Below, piece after piece: positions 1-8,742 of a stretch of DNA of 64,000 nucleotides. This DNA is from Flavobacteriaceae bacterium (GTDB lineage: Bacteria; Bacteroidota; Bacteroidia; Flavobacteriales; Flavobacteriaceae), in NCBI GenBank assembly GCA_002746415.1, contig NVXD01000005.1, positions 1-64,000 on the forward strand, given 5' to 3'. The position numbers and the translations under genes were made by a program. Position 1 is the stretch's first letter, and each line of letters opens with the position of its first letter. The notes below the pieces were generated by a model. It worked only from the letters and a program-made list of their open reading frames with translations, was not told the origin of the DNA and did no database searches.

Positions 1-1
1 T

Positions 2-736
2 GGTGCTACTGGAGCAACAGGCTTAACAGGTGCTAATGGTACTGATGGAACTGATGGTGCAGTTGGAGCAACAGGTTTAACAGGTGCTAATGGTACTGAT
101 GGAGCTGATGGAGCTGACGGCGATCCAGCAACAAATATTACAACAAACCTAGTTCAAAATACAACTACTGGAGTAATTACATATACTAATGAAGTTACTG
201 CAAATCAAACTGCCATTGTAATCTCCGCAGACGCAAACAATTCAATTGCAGCTGGTTCAGATGGAGGTGCTTATTTGAAAATCAATTTAGGGGGGCGATG
301 GACAAATAGCAACACAAGCACCAATTTAAACTCCAACGGCACTGTGGCACCAATTTTTGGAACTGAAGATTATAAAGATGGTGGTGCAAGTTTCTATCAA
401 GTGAGTGGCAATACTTTAATAATAGTAGAATCTGGTCGATATGACATAAGAGCAAATTTATCCCTGTTAGGAATTAATTCTAGCGGTAGTTCAGAAGCAA
501 GAACCAACGCCAATGCTAGAATTGCCATTAATGGAACTGCAATAGGTGCCAGAGGGGCATCTGGTTATATAAGATATGCAAGCAATCAAACACAATCCAG
601 TATTCATATGAGTGAAATCTTGGAATTGAATGCCAATGATGTGGTCACTATACTAATGTACAGAGAAGCAAATTCTGGTACTGTACGATTTAATGCAGCC
701 GGAGAATCTAGTTTTATCATCAATAAATTAAGATAA
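2..736 (+). CDS. Collagen-like surface protein with C-terminal jelly-roll-like domain (5' partial)
   Basis: The reading frame is open from the left edge of the window, so the N-terminus and any signal peptide are missing. The visible start is a run of Gly-X-Y triplets rich in Ala, Thr, Asn and Asp (about 42 residues), the mark of bacterial collagen-like proteins. A Thr/Asn-rich linker follows, then about 130 residues of alternating hydrophobic strands with GRYDI, ARIAING and ESSFIIN segments, resembling C1q/BclA-type trimerising jelly rolls. It is probably a trimeric cell-surface or secreted fibre. It ends 4 bases before the next gene, a T9SS cargo protein, so the two are likely co-transcribed. 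The family assignment of the C-terminal domain is inferred from pattern only. Confidence 0.72.
   Translation, partial: GATGATGLTGANGTDGTDGAVGATGLTGANGTDGADGADGDPATNITTNLVQNTTTGVITYTNEVTANQTAIVISADANNSIAAGSDGGAYLKINLGGRWTNSNTSTNLNSNGTVAPIFGTEDYKDGGASFYQVSGNTLIIVESGRYDIRANLSLLGINSSGSSEARTNANARIAINGTAIGARGASGYIRYASNQTQSSIHMSEILELNANDVVTILMYREANSGTVRFNAAGESSFIINKLR
11..118 (+). repeat. Two 54-bp tandem repeats encoding collagen-like Gly-X-Y triplets
   Basis: Two near-identical 54-base units (11-64 and 65-118) each encode 18 residues, six Gly-X-Y triplets. The repeat continues left of the window edge. Such in-frame repeats commonly change in number by slippage, altering stalk length. Confidence 0.8.
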
Positions 737-740
737 TAGT

Positions 741-1904
741 ATGCACAAAATCAAATTCCTATTATTGTTCTTTTTGATTACAGCGCAAGCTATATCTCAA
801 GATGCTGTGCATAATTATGGCACTATTCAAATCCATGACACGGGCATTATAGGCTTCCATATGAATTTAATCAATGATGGTACTTTTGACCAAAATTTGG
901 GTCTGGTTGGCTTTTATGAAGAAAATAACTCCTTGACTGTTTCCGGCGCATTTAACCCAGTATTTTATGATACGGAAATAGCCATTGAAAATGGGCTTTT
1001 CCTCGAAACAACAGTCACGGTCACTAATAACTTTAATTTTATTACTGGCCATGTAGTAACTCCCAGAGCAGATCAAAGTATTTTCTTGAATTTTAGGGAT
1101 AATGCATTTTACGTTGGACAAAATAGTCTATCCATGCAAGATGGCTATGCTGCCATTACTAATATGGATACATTTACATTTCCAGTAGGATACAATGATA
1201 GATTAAGGCCTTTGACCATTGCGTCTGAATCAATTAATGTTTTTGCTAAATGTGCGTACTTTTTTGAGGATCCAAATGCATCAATGTTTTTTGAAAATAG
1301 TTTTAATACCGACGCATTAGAATCAGATTTTCTAAGTGTTAGTACTCAAGAATTTTGGAAAATAGAAGGTGATCAACTATCAAAAGTAACCCTTACATGG
1401 GACACTTTAAGCAATATCATTGTTTTAGGAGAGCTAATCACTGATCTTAAAGTTGTGGGATGGAGCAAATTAGAAGAACAATGGGTGAACTTGGGTAACA
1501 CCAATGTCGTTGGTGGACTAGAATACGGTTCGCTTACATCTGACACTTTTATACCTAACGAATATGAAATCATTACCATTGGTGGAAACAATGATATCTT
1601 TGAAACTTTAAGCACTATACAACTGGATAACTATTTCATGACTCCAAATGGTGATGGTAAAAATGATTATTTAGTGATTGAGGGATTAGAAAATTCTCCC
1701 AACAACACATTACAAATTTTCAATAGATATGGTGTCATGGTTTATTCAAGAGCAAATTACACCAATGAATTTAATGGTGAATCTAACATAAGCTCAGCCG
1801 TTTTAAACAGGAGCTCTGGTTTGGAGTCTGGTGTCTACTTTTATATTATAACCCTCAATACCCTGAAACAAAAACACCAAGGATATTTATACCTCTCTAA
1901 ATAA
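741..1904 (+). CDS. T9SS cargo protein with gliding motility-associated C-terminal domain
   Basis: The 387-residue protein has a typical signal peptide (hydrophobic residues 6-18, likely cleavage near AQAISQ). The middle (about 30-285) has no domain I recognise and is rich in beta-strand and Asn/Thr. The last 95 residues carry the type B sorting signal of the gliding motility-associated C-terminal family: YFMTPNGDGKND, then QIFNRYGVMVY, and GVYFYII near the end. Such proteins cross the outer membrane through the type IX secretion system. It lies 4 bases after the collagen-like gene, suggesting a surface-protein pair. The export route is supported by the domain; the specific role is unknown. 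Confidence 0.85.
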   Translation: MHKIKFLLLFFLITAQAISQDAVHNYGTIQIHDTGIIGFHMNLINDGTFDQNLGLVGFYEENNSLTVSGAFNPVFYDTEIAIENGLFLETTVTVTNNFNFITGHVVTPRADQSIFLNFRDNAFYVGQNSLSMQDGYAAITNMDTFTFPVGYNDRLRPLTIASESINVFAKCAYFFEDPNASMFFENSFNTDALESDFLSVSTQEFWKIEGDQLSKVTLTWDTLSNIIVLGELITDLKVVGWSKLEEQWVNLGNTNVVGGLEYGSLTSDTFIPNEYEIITIGGNNDIFETLSTIQLDNYFMTPNGDGKNDYLVIEGLENSPNNTLQIFNRYGVMVYSRANYTNEFNGESNISSAVLNRSSGLESGVYFYIITLNTLKQKHQGYLYLSK

Positions 1905-1986
1905 GATAGTCCATTCATTATATCTTATTTAACGCTTCTGGCTCAATTTAATATGGTATTTTTAAAATCTGTTGAATCAAGTTAAA

Positions 1987-2436
1987 ATGGCAGATACAAT
2001 ACAAATTAAGCCTATAAGCTCTAAAGAAACATATGCCGTTAGACATCCTGTCCTTAGAGAGGGTAGGCCTATTTCCTCATGTGCTCTTGAAGGCGATAAT
2101 GTAAATACCACTATACATTATGGAGGTTTTATGAAAAACAAATTAATTGCTGTGGCTAGTTTTATGAAAAATAGTCATGCTACACATAAATTAGAAAATG
2201 CATATCAGTTAAGAGGTATGGCTGTCCTAAAAAAATACCAAGGAAATGGTTTTGGAAAAATACTTCTTAACTTTGTGGAAACTTCTTTGTCGGAAAAGCA
2301 AATTTCCATTCTTTGGATGAATGCAAGAGAAATAGCGATTCCTTTTTACAAAAAACTGGGATTCGAGGTTATTGGCAATGTTTTTGATATTCCAGAAATA
2401 GGAAATCATTACACGATGCACAAAAAAATAAAATAA
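1987..2436 (+). CDS. GNAT family N-acetyltransferase
   Basis: The 149-residue protein shows the GNAT acetyl-CoA-binding motif A (LRGMAVLKKYQGNGFGKILL, about residues 77-96) and the usual late motif with FYKKLGFEVIG (about 122-132). It should transfer an acetyl group from acetyl-CoA to an amine; the substrate cannot be read from the sequence. I chose the ATG at 1987; a TTG 15 bases upstream in frame (1972) is possible but adds only MNQVK. The stop abuts the ATG of the next gene (2437), so the M15 peptidase gene is probably in the same transcript. Confidence 0.85.
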   Translation: MADTIQIKPISSKETYAVRHPVLREGRPISSCALEGDNVNTTIHYGGFMKNKLIAVASFMKNSHATHKLENAYQLRGMAVLKKYQGNGFGKILLNFVETSLSEKQISILWMNAREIAIPFYKKLGFEVIGNVFDIPEIGNHYTMHKKIK

Positions 2437-3171
2437 ATGAAAAGACGATCTTTTATACAGAAAAGCAGCTTTTTTGGCATGGCAGTAACCGCTGCACCAA
2501 ATACATTATGGCAATCGCAGGATGAATATTCCATTGATGAACTTATGGGTAAGGTAGATATTGACCTTTATGGTGAGGGCATTAACCTAAGGAAGAATGC
2601 ACACGATGCCTTCTTATTAATGAAAAGAGCGGCCTATAGTGACGGAATTGATCTTAAAATTGTTTCAAGTTTTAGAGATTATTATAGACAAGAATCCATT
2701 TGGGAAAGAAAATACCATGAATATACTGATTCAGATGAAATGGAGCCCTTAGCAGCTATTGACAAAATCATAGAATATTCTACCATTCCGGGAACAAGCA
2801 GACATCATTGGGGAACAGATATTGATATTATTGACGGATATAGAAATACTACGGGTGATGTTTTGGTAGCTGAAAAATTTGAAGAAGGAGGTCCCTTCGA
2901 AGAATTTAAAAAATGGATGGATGAGAACTCTGAAAAATTTGGTTTTCACTTAGTATATACAAATGAAGCTAAGAGAAGAGGATTTAAATATGAACCTTGG
3001 CATTATAGCTATGCCCCTATTTCCATTCCAATGCTAGCGGCCTTTAGAACCAAAAATATTCTTCAATTAATGCAGTATGAGGATATTTCTGGAAGAGAAC
3101 ATTTCACTGCCGGCTTTTTAAAATCGTATATAAGAAACAATATTTTGGATATTAACCCAGAGCTTTTATAG
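2437..3171 (+). CDS. M15 family D-alanyl-D-alanine carboxypeptidase, Tat-exported
   Basis: The 244-residue protein begins with KRRSFIQK and a hydrophobic stretch, a twin-arginine (Tat) signal. The metallopeptidase M15B (VanY-type) zinc motifs are present: SRHHWGTDID (His and Asp ligands, about residues 120-129) and EPWHYSY (third His, about 186-192). It would trim the terminal D-Ala from peptidoglycan peptides in the periplasm. Tat export suggests it folds, perhaps with its metal, before transport. It starts immediately after the GNAT stop codon. Family assignment is firm; the exact bond cleaved is inferred. Confidence 0.85.
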   Translation: MKRRSFIQKSSFFGMAVTAAPNTLWQSQDEYSIDELMGKVDIDLYGEGINLRKNAHDAFLLMKRAAYSDGIDLKIVSSFRDYYRQESIWERKYHEYTDSDEMEPLAAIDKIIEYSTIPGTSRHHWGTDIDIIDGYRNTTGDVLVAEKFEEGGPFEEFKKWMDENSEKFGFHLVYTNEAKRRGFKYEPWHYSYAPISIPMLAAFRTKNILQLMQYEDISGREHFTAGFLKSYIRNNILDINPELL

Positions 3172-3215
3172 TCTTTTTTGTACCTTGAATTCCTTGACTG
3201 CAAACACTATACACC

Positions 3216-3980
3216 ATGAGAAGAGGTAGTTGGAAAATTAGAATATTCTTAGGATTAGCAATCGTTGCATTTGCTTTCATACAACGATGCAACAACAAAG
3301 AAGAGAATCCTTATACGCATAGAGTTCAAAATATTAATATGAGTGCTGACCAAGAAATTGCAATTGGTCTGCAAAGTGCACCAGAAATTGCAGAACAGCA
3401 TGGGGGACTCTACCCAGATAAACGAATGCAAGCTTTTGTAGACGCCGTTGGCAAGAAATTGGTACAGAACAGTATTGCAAGAGAAACACCATATCAATAC
3501 GATTTTCACTTATTAGCAGATGAGCGTACCATAAATGCTTTTGCGCTTCCTGGAGGGCAAATCTTTATTACCTATGCCTTATTTTCCCAATTAAACGAAG
3601 AACAACTGGCTGGTGTTTTAGGACATGAGATAGGACATGTCATTGGTAGACATTCGGCACAACGAATTGCAGACAGTAAATTTTGGCAAACGATGACCAT
3701 GGGAGCCTCGGTTGGTGCTGATATGGGCGGGCTTGTAAGTGGAATTGGTCAAAAGACCTTACTTACAAATGGGCGTGATGATGAATTGGAAAGCGATGAG
3801 CTTGGTGTTTTATTCATGATTCAATCTGACTATAATCCCAATGAAATGATTGAAGTAATGAACATATTAAAAGCAGCAGCTGGTCCCAATAGAGTTCCCG
3901 AATTTCAAAGCACACATCCAGACCCTGACAATAGGATTGAAAAGATAAAAGAGGCAATCAACAAATATAAAGGGCAGTAG
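3216..3980 (+). CDS. M48 family metallopeptidase, membrane-anchored or lipoprotein-like
   Basis: The 254-residue protein has an N-terminal hydrophobic segment ending in FIQRCNN; this may be a non-ideal lipobox or an uncleaved anchor. The zinc-binding HEIGH sits at residues 137-141, followed by GRHSAQR, with the third ligand in DDELESDELG (about 189-198). This is the BepA/LoiP-like arrangement without the TPR domain. Such enzymes degrade or help assemble outer-membrane proteins in the periplasm. The STHPDPDNRIEKI ending is typical of the family. It stands alone, 44 bases after the M15 gene. Confidence 0.88.
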   Translation: MRRGSWKIRIFLGLAIVAFAFIQRCNNKEENPYTHRVQNINMSADQEIAIGLQSAPEIAEQHGGLYPDKRMQAFVDAVGKKLVQNSIARETPYQYDFHLLADERTINAFALPGGQIFITYALFSQLNEEQLAGVLGHEIGHVIGRHSAQRIADSKFWQTMTMGASVGADMGGLVSGIGQKTLLTNGRDDELESDELGVLFMIQSDYNPNEMIEVMNILKAAAGPNRVPEFQSTHPDPDNRIEKIKEAINKYKGQ

Positions 3981-4112
3981 AACGATAAAATCTTGCATTT
4001 TACAGCTTATACCGTTCCATTTTTATATATTTGATTCCCTTCCAAATCTTATTCGTTAACATTAAGTATAACCATTATAGCTATGATTATTCATATCATA
4101 CAAAGAGACTAT

Positions 4113-4280
4113 ATGGGAACGCTAATACATTTTAAAAATTTATATCTTAAAGCTTTTGACGATTGCAAGCCAGAATATGTTGTAATATTCTTAAAGGTCT
4201 ATTCTGTCTTTTGTGCTTTTATGCTATTTGCAGCGTTCTATGCATTTGTGTATAGAGCAATTACTGGGTTCGATTTTTAG
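4113..4280 (+). CDS. Small membrane protein, DUF6747-like
   Basis: The 55-residue protein starts MGTLIHFKNLYLKAFDDC and has one transmembrane segment (about residues 25-47) ending YRAITGFDF. From memory it matches a short flavobacterial family listed as DUF6747, whose members share the MGTLIHFKNLYLKAF start and the TGFDF end. The ATG at 4113 is preferred over the in-frame ATG at 4083 because it gives that conserved start. A hairpin terminator follows. Function is unknown. Confidence 0.65.
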   Translation: MGTLIHFKNLYLKAFDDCKPEYVVIFLKVYSVFCAFMLFAAFYAFVYRAITGFDF

Positions 4281-4332
4281 CAAAGAATTATTTACTCTTT
4301 TACCTGAACACTATAGGAAGTAAATTGAAAAT

Positions 4333-4364
4333 AAAAACTCCATTGACGTGTCAATGGAGTTTTT
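4333..4364. terminator. Bidirectional rho-independent terminator
   Basis: A 14-bp stem (4333-4346 with 4351-4364) with a CGTG loop has A residues before and T residues after. It lies between two convergent genes and can serve both. Confidence 0.85.
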
Positions 4365-4391
4365 TGGTTGATGAATAAACCCAATATAAAA

Positions 4392-4787
4392 TTATTTCCT
4401 TGAAGAAGCTTCTATAACTGCAAGTGCTTCAACTGCATTAGAATTTACAGCGTATTTTTTAACCGTAATTCCCTTATCACATTTTGTTTTTAAATTAGCA
4501 CCGTTTTCAATTAAAAGTTGTAAAATGTCTGCACGGTTATAACGTGCTGCAAAAATAGCTGGCGTTTTCCCCAAAGATTTTTGATTTACATCTTCTCCCA
4601 ATGCAATCAATTTTTTTACGGTATCAAAATCCCCTTTCATAATGGCTTTGCAAAATGAATTAAGATCAATGCTTTTGAAGCTAATTTGATTCTCTGTTAC
4701 ATCAGCAACATTTGCACTGTTTTCGGCACTTACGCCTGTTACTGCCAACATACAGGCAGCCGTCATTGTTAAAATTGTTTTTCTCAT
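4392..4787 (-). CDS. Secreted ankyrin-repeat protein
   Basis: The 131-residue protein has a signal peptide (MRKTILTMTAACMLAVTGVSA) and about two and a half ankyrin repeats: FCKAIMKGDFDTVKKLIALGEDVNQ, then KTPAIFAARYNRADILQLLIENGANL, then a degenerate third. Ankyrin repeats bind proteins; here it would act in the periplasm or outside. It ends at the convergent terminator. No enzyme domain is present and the partner is unknown. Confidence 0.8.
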   Translation of the reverse strand: MRKTILTMTAACMLAVTGVSAENSANVADVTENQISFKSIDLNSFCKAIMKGDFDTVKKLIALGEDVNQKSLGKTPAIFAARYNRADILQLLIENGANLKTKCDKGITVKKYAVNSNAVEALAVIEASSRK

Positions 4788-4980
4788 GATGAATGATTTA
4801 TTGTTTATGATTATACAAGTATAGACGCTCTTTATTGATTAATGTTTCAGCCTTAACACTTAAATAACTAAATTTTAACATTTATTGGTAATTTCCGTTA
4901 CATATTAACATCAAATGAAGAACTATGTAAAACTTCATAAAAAGCTAGTGCAAAATGTAGTTATACTTATCAAATCGTAT

Positions 4981-4988
4981 TATTTTTG
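4981..4988 (+). promoter_or_regulatory. Bacteroidetes -7 promoter element of gpmI
   Basis: TATTTTTG fits the Bacteroidetes TAnnTTTG -7 consensus and lies 22 bases before the gpmI start. I see no clear TTG at the -33 position. Confidence 0.5.
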
Positions 4989-5010
4989 ATGCTTGAATAA
5001 AGAAGTTAAA

Positions 5011-6528
5011 ATGAATAAGAAAGTAATATTGATGATTTTGGATGGATGGGGAACCTCTCCAGACCCTAAAGTATCCGCTATAGATAATGCAAACACACCT
5101 TTTATAGACTCACTATACACAAAATACCCAAATGCCGCTTTAAGAACAGATGGCGAACATGTAGGTTTACCAACAGGGCAAATGGGGAATAGCGAAGTAG
5201 GACACATGAATCTTGGAGCAGGAAGAATTGTGTACCAAGATTTAGCCAAAATTAATTTGGCAGTCGAAAAAGACACGCTGAAAGACGAAAAAGTATTGAT
5301 TGATGCGCTTAAATACGCAGTTGACAACAATAAAAACGTTCACTTTTTAGGATTGTTAAGCAATGGCGGAGTGCATTCACATACCAATCATTTAAAAGGG
5401 TTCATTGATGTGGCTAATGCTTCAGGAGTTCAAAATTCATATGTACATGCTTTTACTGATGGACGTGATGTAGACCCGAAATCGGGAAAAAGCTATGTTG
5501 CAGATTTAGAAAATTATATTTCTGGTACTAATACAAAAATAGCAAGTATTACTGGTCGCTATTATGCAATGGATAGAGATAAGCGCTGGGAACGTGTTCA
5601 ATTAGCATACGATGCACTTGTTAATGGTGTTGGAAATAAAGTAACAAATGCTACAGAAGCAGTTCAAGCAAGTTATGATGCAGGTGTAACTGATGAGTTT
5701 ATCAAACCATTAATTCTTACAGATGAAAGTGATAATCCTGTTGCAACCATTCAAAAAGATGATGTTATTATCTTTTTTAACTTTAGAACGGATAGGGGGC
5801 GCGAATTAACTGAAATGTTATATCAGAAAGATTTCCCTGATTACAACACTAAAAAAATCGAGTTATATTATGTAACCATCACCAATTATAGTGATGCTTT
5901 CAAAGGAATAAAAGTAATTTTCAACAAAGATAATATTACAGAAACCTTGGGAGAAGTTCTCGCCAAGCATGGCAAAAAACAGATTAGAATTGCTGAAACG
6001 GAAAAATACCCACATGTCACTTTTTTCTTTTCTGGCGGACAAGAAGAGCCGTTTGAAGGAGAATCCCGTATTCTAAAAAACTCACCAAAAGTGGCTACCT
6101 ACGATTTACAGCCTGAGATGAGTGCATACGAGCTGCGCGATGAATTACTACCAGAGCTTGAAAAAGGAGAAGCTGATTTTGTGTGCTTAAACTTTGCAAA
6201 CGGAGATATGGTAGGGCATACAGGAATCATGGAAGCGGCTATAAAAGCCTGTGAAGCCGTAGATATTTGCGTCAAAGATGTCATTACTACTGGTTTGGGA
6301 AATGGATATACTACCATACTAATTGCTGACCACGGAAACTGTGAAACTATGATCAACCCAGATGGTAGCCCTCACACAGCACACACCACCAATCCTGTTC
6401 CAGTAATTTTAATTGACAATGAACTAAAAGAAATTAAAGATGGAGTTCTGGGTGATATTGCACCTACCATACTTAAATTAATTGGTGTACCGCAACCAGA
6501 TTTAATGACACAAAAAACATTGGTTTAA
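5011..6528 (+). CDS. gpmI: 2,3-bisphosphoglycerate-independent phosphoglycerate mutase
   Basis: The 505-residue enzyme interconverts 3- and 2-phosphoglycerate in glycolysis and gluconeogenesis, using two Mn ions. Visible motifs are MILDGWG (metal Asp, residues 8-14), the catalytic serine in MGNSEVGHMNLGAGR, GLLSNGGVHSH, HAFTDGRDV, ITGRYYAMDRDKRW, and the second metal site in NGDMVGHTG and ADHGNCE. Length matches the family (about 510). The ATG at 5011 is chosen over an upstream TTG because MNKKVILMILDGWG is the normal start. The next gene starts 3 bases after its stop. Confidence 0.97.
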   Translation: MNKKVILMILDGWGTSPDPKVSAIDNANTPFIDSLYTKYPNAALRTDGEHVGLPTGQMGNSEVGHMNLGAGRIVYQDLAKINLAVEKDTLKDEKVLIDALKYAVDNNKNVHFLGLLSNGGVHSHTNHLKGFIDVANASGVQNSYVHAFTDGRDVDPKSGKSYVADLENYISGTNTKIASITGRYYAMDRDKRWERVQLAYDALVNGVGNKVTNATEAVQASYDAGVTDEFIKPLILTDESDNPVATIQKDDVIIFFNFRTDRGRELTEMLYQKDFPDYNTKKIELYYVTITNYSDAFKGIKVIFNKDNITETLGEVLAKHGKKQIRIAETEKYPHVTFFFSGGQEEPFEGESRILKNSPKVATYDLQPEMSAYELRDELLPELEKGEADFVCLNFANGDMVGHTGIMEAAIKACEAVDICVKDVITTGLGNGYTTILIADHGNCETMINPDGSPHTAHTTNPVPVILIDNELKEIKDGVLGDIAPTILKLIGVPQPDLMTQKTLV

Positions 6529-6531
6529 CTT

Positions 6532-7032
6532 TTGAGAAAAAACATGTTCATATGTTGTTTGATTTTGTTTCTAGGTTGTAAAGAACCAAAGGAAGAAATA
6601 TTGATTGGTAAAACAACTGAACTTGAATTAAGACAGGCTCCATTTTCATCATGGTATCTTCCCAACTATGAGCATTATAAAATAGATGGTGAAGAAATCA
6701 TGATTATAAAGCCACTCTTAAACGATGTGGAAATAAAAATCTTTATGGGCAGTTGGTGCAGCGATAGCAAAAGAGAAATTCCAAAATTTTTTAAAATTAT
6801 GGATCGCTTGGATTATTCGTTGAAAAATATAGAATTGATATCCATGGACCGCGAAAAGACCACACCTGAAAATTATGAAGATGGACTTAACATCACCAAT
6901 GTTCCTACTTTTATTTTTTATAAAAATGGAGAAGAACTAAATCGCGTTGTTGAACATCCTATTGCGTCCCTGGAAAAGGACATGATAAAAATTCTCACAA
7001 GCAAAGAATATAAACACGCATATTCGGAATAG
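6532..7032 (+). CDS. Thioredoxin-fold lipoprotein with a single active-site cysteine
   Basis: The 166-residue protein has a short lipoprotein signal ending LFLGC, so it should be anchored in the periplasm. A thioredoxin fold follows, with FMGSWCSDSKREIPKF at the active-site position and the cis-proline motif NVPTFIFY. The usual CxxC is CSDS, so the resolving cysteine is missing and normal disulfide exchange is unlikely. The TTG at 6532 gives a positively charged signal start (RK); an ATG lies at 6544. It directly follows gpmI and may share its transcript. Confidence 0.8.
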   Translation: MRKNMFICCLILFLGCKEPKEEILIGKTTELELRQAPFSSWYLPNYEHYKIDGEEIMIIKPLLNDVEIKIFMGSWCSDSKREIPKFFKIMDRLDYSLKNIELISMDREKTTPENYEDGLNITNVPTFIFYKNGEELNRVVEHPIASLEKDMIKILTSKEYKHAYSE

Positions 7033-7103
7033 CTATTTTTTAACTTTTCATAATAAAAGAATCCTCCAATATGATAAAATATATCAATTATCAGGATTCC
7101 TAT

Positions 7104-7111
7104 TATCTTTG
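7104..7111 (+). promoter_or_regulatory. Bacteroidetes -7 promoter element of map
   Basis: TATCTTTG exactly matches TAnnTTTG. It ends only 6 bases before the map ATG, so transcription would begin at or next to the start codon. Confidence 0.6.
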
Positions 7112-7117
7112 CAACTT

Positions 7118-7933
7118 ATGATAAAAATTAAAACTTCAGAGGAAATAGAAATAATGCGCGAAAGTGCATTGGTTGTCTCTAAAACATTGGGGATGTTGGC
7201 CTCAGAAATTAAGCCAGGAGCAAATCCATTGAAATTGGATAAAATGGCTGAAGAATTTATTCGTGAGCAAGGTGCAGAACCTGGGTTTTTGGGAATGTAT
7301 GACTTTCCCAACACTTTAAACTGGAGTCCAAATGCACAAGTTGTACATGGTATTCCAACAAAAGAGCCGCTTAAAGATGGTGATATTATTTCGGTGGACT
7401 GTGGTTCTTTAAAAAATGGATATTATGGTGACCATGCGTACACTTTTGAAGTTGGGGAAGTAGCAGCTGAGTCTAAAAAACTCTTAAAGGTTACAAAAGA
7501 ATCTTTATACATAGGTATTAGAGAATTCAAAGTCAATAATAGAGTCGGTGATGTGGGTTTTGCTATCCAGAAATATTGTGAAAACAATGGATATGGCGTG
7601 GTAAGGGAACTTGTTGGTCATGGATTGGGGAAAAAATTGCACGAAAGCCCAGAAATGCCAAACTATGGAAAAAGAGGGAGAGGGAAAAAATTTGTGGAAG
7701 GTACAGTAGTAGCCATTGAGCCTATGATTAATATGGGAACCCGAAACATTAAGCAATTAAAAGATGGGTGGACCATACTCACAGCTGATGGAAAACCAAG
7801 TGCCCATTTTGAACACAACATTGCCATTGTTAATGGTAAGCCAGAACTGTTGTCTACCTTTCAATTTATTTATGATGCTTTAGGCATTGATAGTGACGAA
7901 GAAAATGAGTTTAGAACGGTCAAGAGTATCTAG
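7118..7933 (+). CDS. map: Type I methionyl aminopeptidase
   Basis: The 271-residue enzyme removes the initiator methionine from nascent proteins. Metal ligands of the pita-bread fold are visible: Asp in DIISVDCGS, Asp in YYGDHAYTF, His in ELVGHGLGKKLHE, Glu in VAIEPMIN and Glu in SAHFEHNIAI. Length matches type I enzymes (about 260-270). The ATG at 7118 (MIKIKTSEEIEIMRES) is chosen over an upstream TTG at 7109, which overlaps the promoter. It probably has its own, nearly leaderless promoter. Confidence 0.97.
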   Translation: MIKIKTSEEIEIMRESALVVSKTLGMLASEIKPGANPLKLDKMAEEFIREQGAEPGFLGMYDFPNTLNWSPNAQVVHGIPTKEPLKDGDIISVDCGSLKNGYYGDHAYTFEVGEVAAESKKLLKVTKESLYIGIREFKVNNRVGDVGFAIQKYCENNGYGVVRELVGHGLGKKLHESPEMPNYGKRGRGKKFVEGTVVAIEPMINMGTRNIKQLKDGWTILTADGKPSAHFEHNIAIVNGKPELLSTFQFIYDALGIDSDEENEFRTVKSI

Positions 7934-7977
7934 TTGACTGTACTAGAATAAATGAATACCAAGATTATCCAAAATTC

Positions 7978-8742
7978 GTGTCGAATATATTTAAATACAT
8001 TCTAAATTTATTCCCTAGGCCATTGCTTATTAAATTAAGCTATTTGGCAAGACCCATTCTTGCTTTCTTATTAAAAGGAAAAAATTACACAGACCCTATT
8101 GATGGCAAACAATTTAAAAAATTTCTTCCCTATGGTTATGAAAACCCAAGGGAGAATGTTTTATCACCTTCTACCCTCTCTCTTGAAAGGCATCGTTTAT
8201 TGTGGTTGTATTTAAAAACTGAAACGGATTTTTTTTCAAAAAAATACAAAGTACTCCATTTTGCTCCAGAGCAAGCATTCCATAAACGTTTTAAAAATAT
8301 GGAAAATTTGGACTATGTGACCACAGATTTAAATTCCCCTTTGGCTACTATTAAAGCAGACATTTGCAAGCTACCCTTTACTGATAATTCTTTTGATGTA
8401 ATTCTCTGCAATCATGTTTTAGAACATATCCCTGATGACACCAAGGCCATGCAGGAGTTATATCGAATTCTAAGGCCCAATGGCTGGGGTATTTTTCAAA
8501 TTCCACAAGATATAACCAGAGCAACCACTTTTGAGGACGACACTATAACTGATAAAAATGAACGCGCCAAGATTTTTGGACAGTATGACCATGTACGCAT
8601 TTACGGTAGGGACTATTTTGACAAATTAAGAAGCATTGGTTTTAAAGTTGAAGAAGTAGGGTACACTACCACAATTTCTTCTGAAAAAATCAATGAATAT
8701 CGGCTGGCAAAAGGCGAAATCATTCCATTGGTTAAGAAATAA
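7978..8742 (+). CDS. Class I SAM-dependent methyltransferase
   Basis: The 254-residue protein has a Methyltransf_11-type core: motif I VLHFAPEQAF (about residues 94-103), an acidic residue in VTTDLN, ADICKLPFTDNSFDVILCNHVLEHI, and RILRPNGWGIF. The N-terminal 80 residues are basic and hydrophobic (LFPRPLLIKLSYLARPILAFLLK) and may sit on the membrane. The start is GTG at 7978. The substrate is unknown. It converges with apbE, meeting it stop to stop without a gap. Confidence 0.8.
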   Translation: MSNIFKYILNLFPRPLLIKLSYLARPILAFLLKGKNYTDPIDGKQFKKFLPYGYENPRENVLSPSTLSLERHRLLWLYLKTETDFFSKKYKVLHFAPEQAFHKRFKNMENLDYVTTDLNSPLATIKADICKLPFTDNSFDVILCNHVLEHIPDDTKAMQELYRILRPNGWGIFQIPQDITRATTFEDDTITDKNERAKIFGQYDHVRIYGRDYFDKLRSIGFKVEEVGYTTTISSEKINEYRLAKGEIIPLVKK

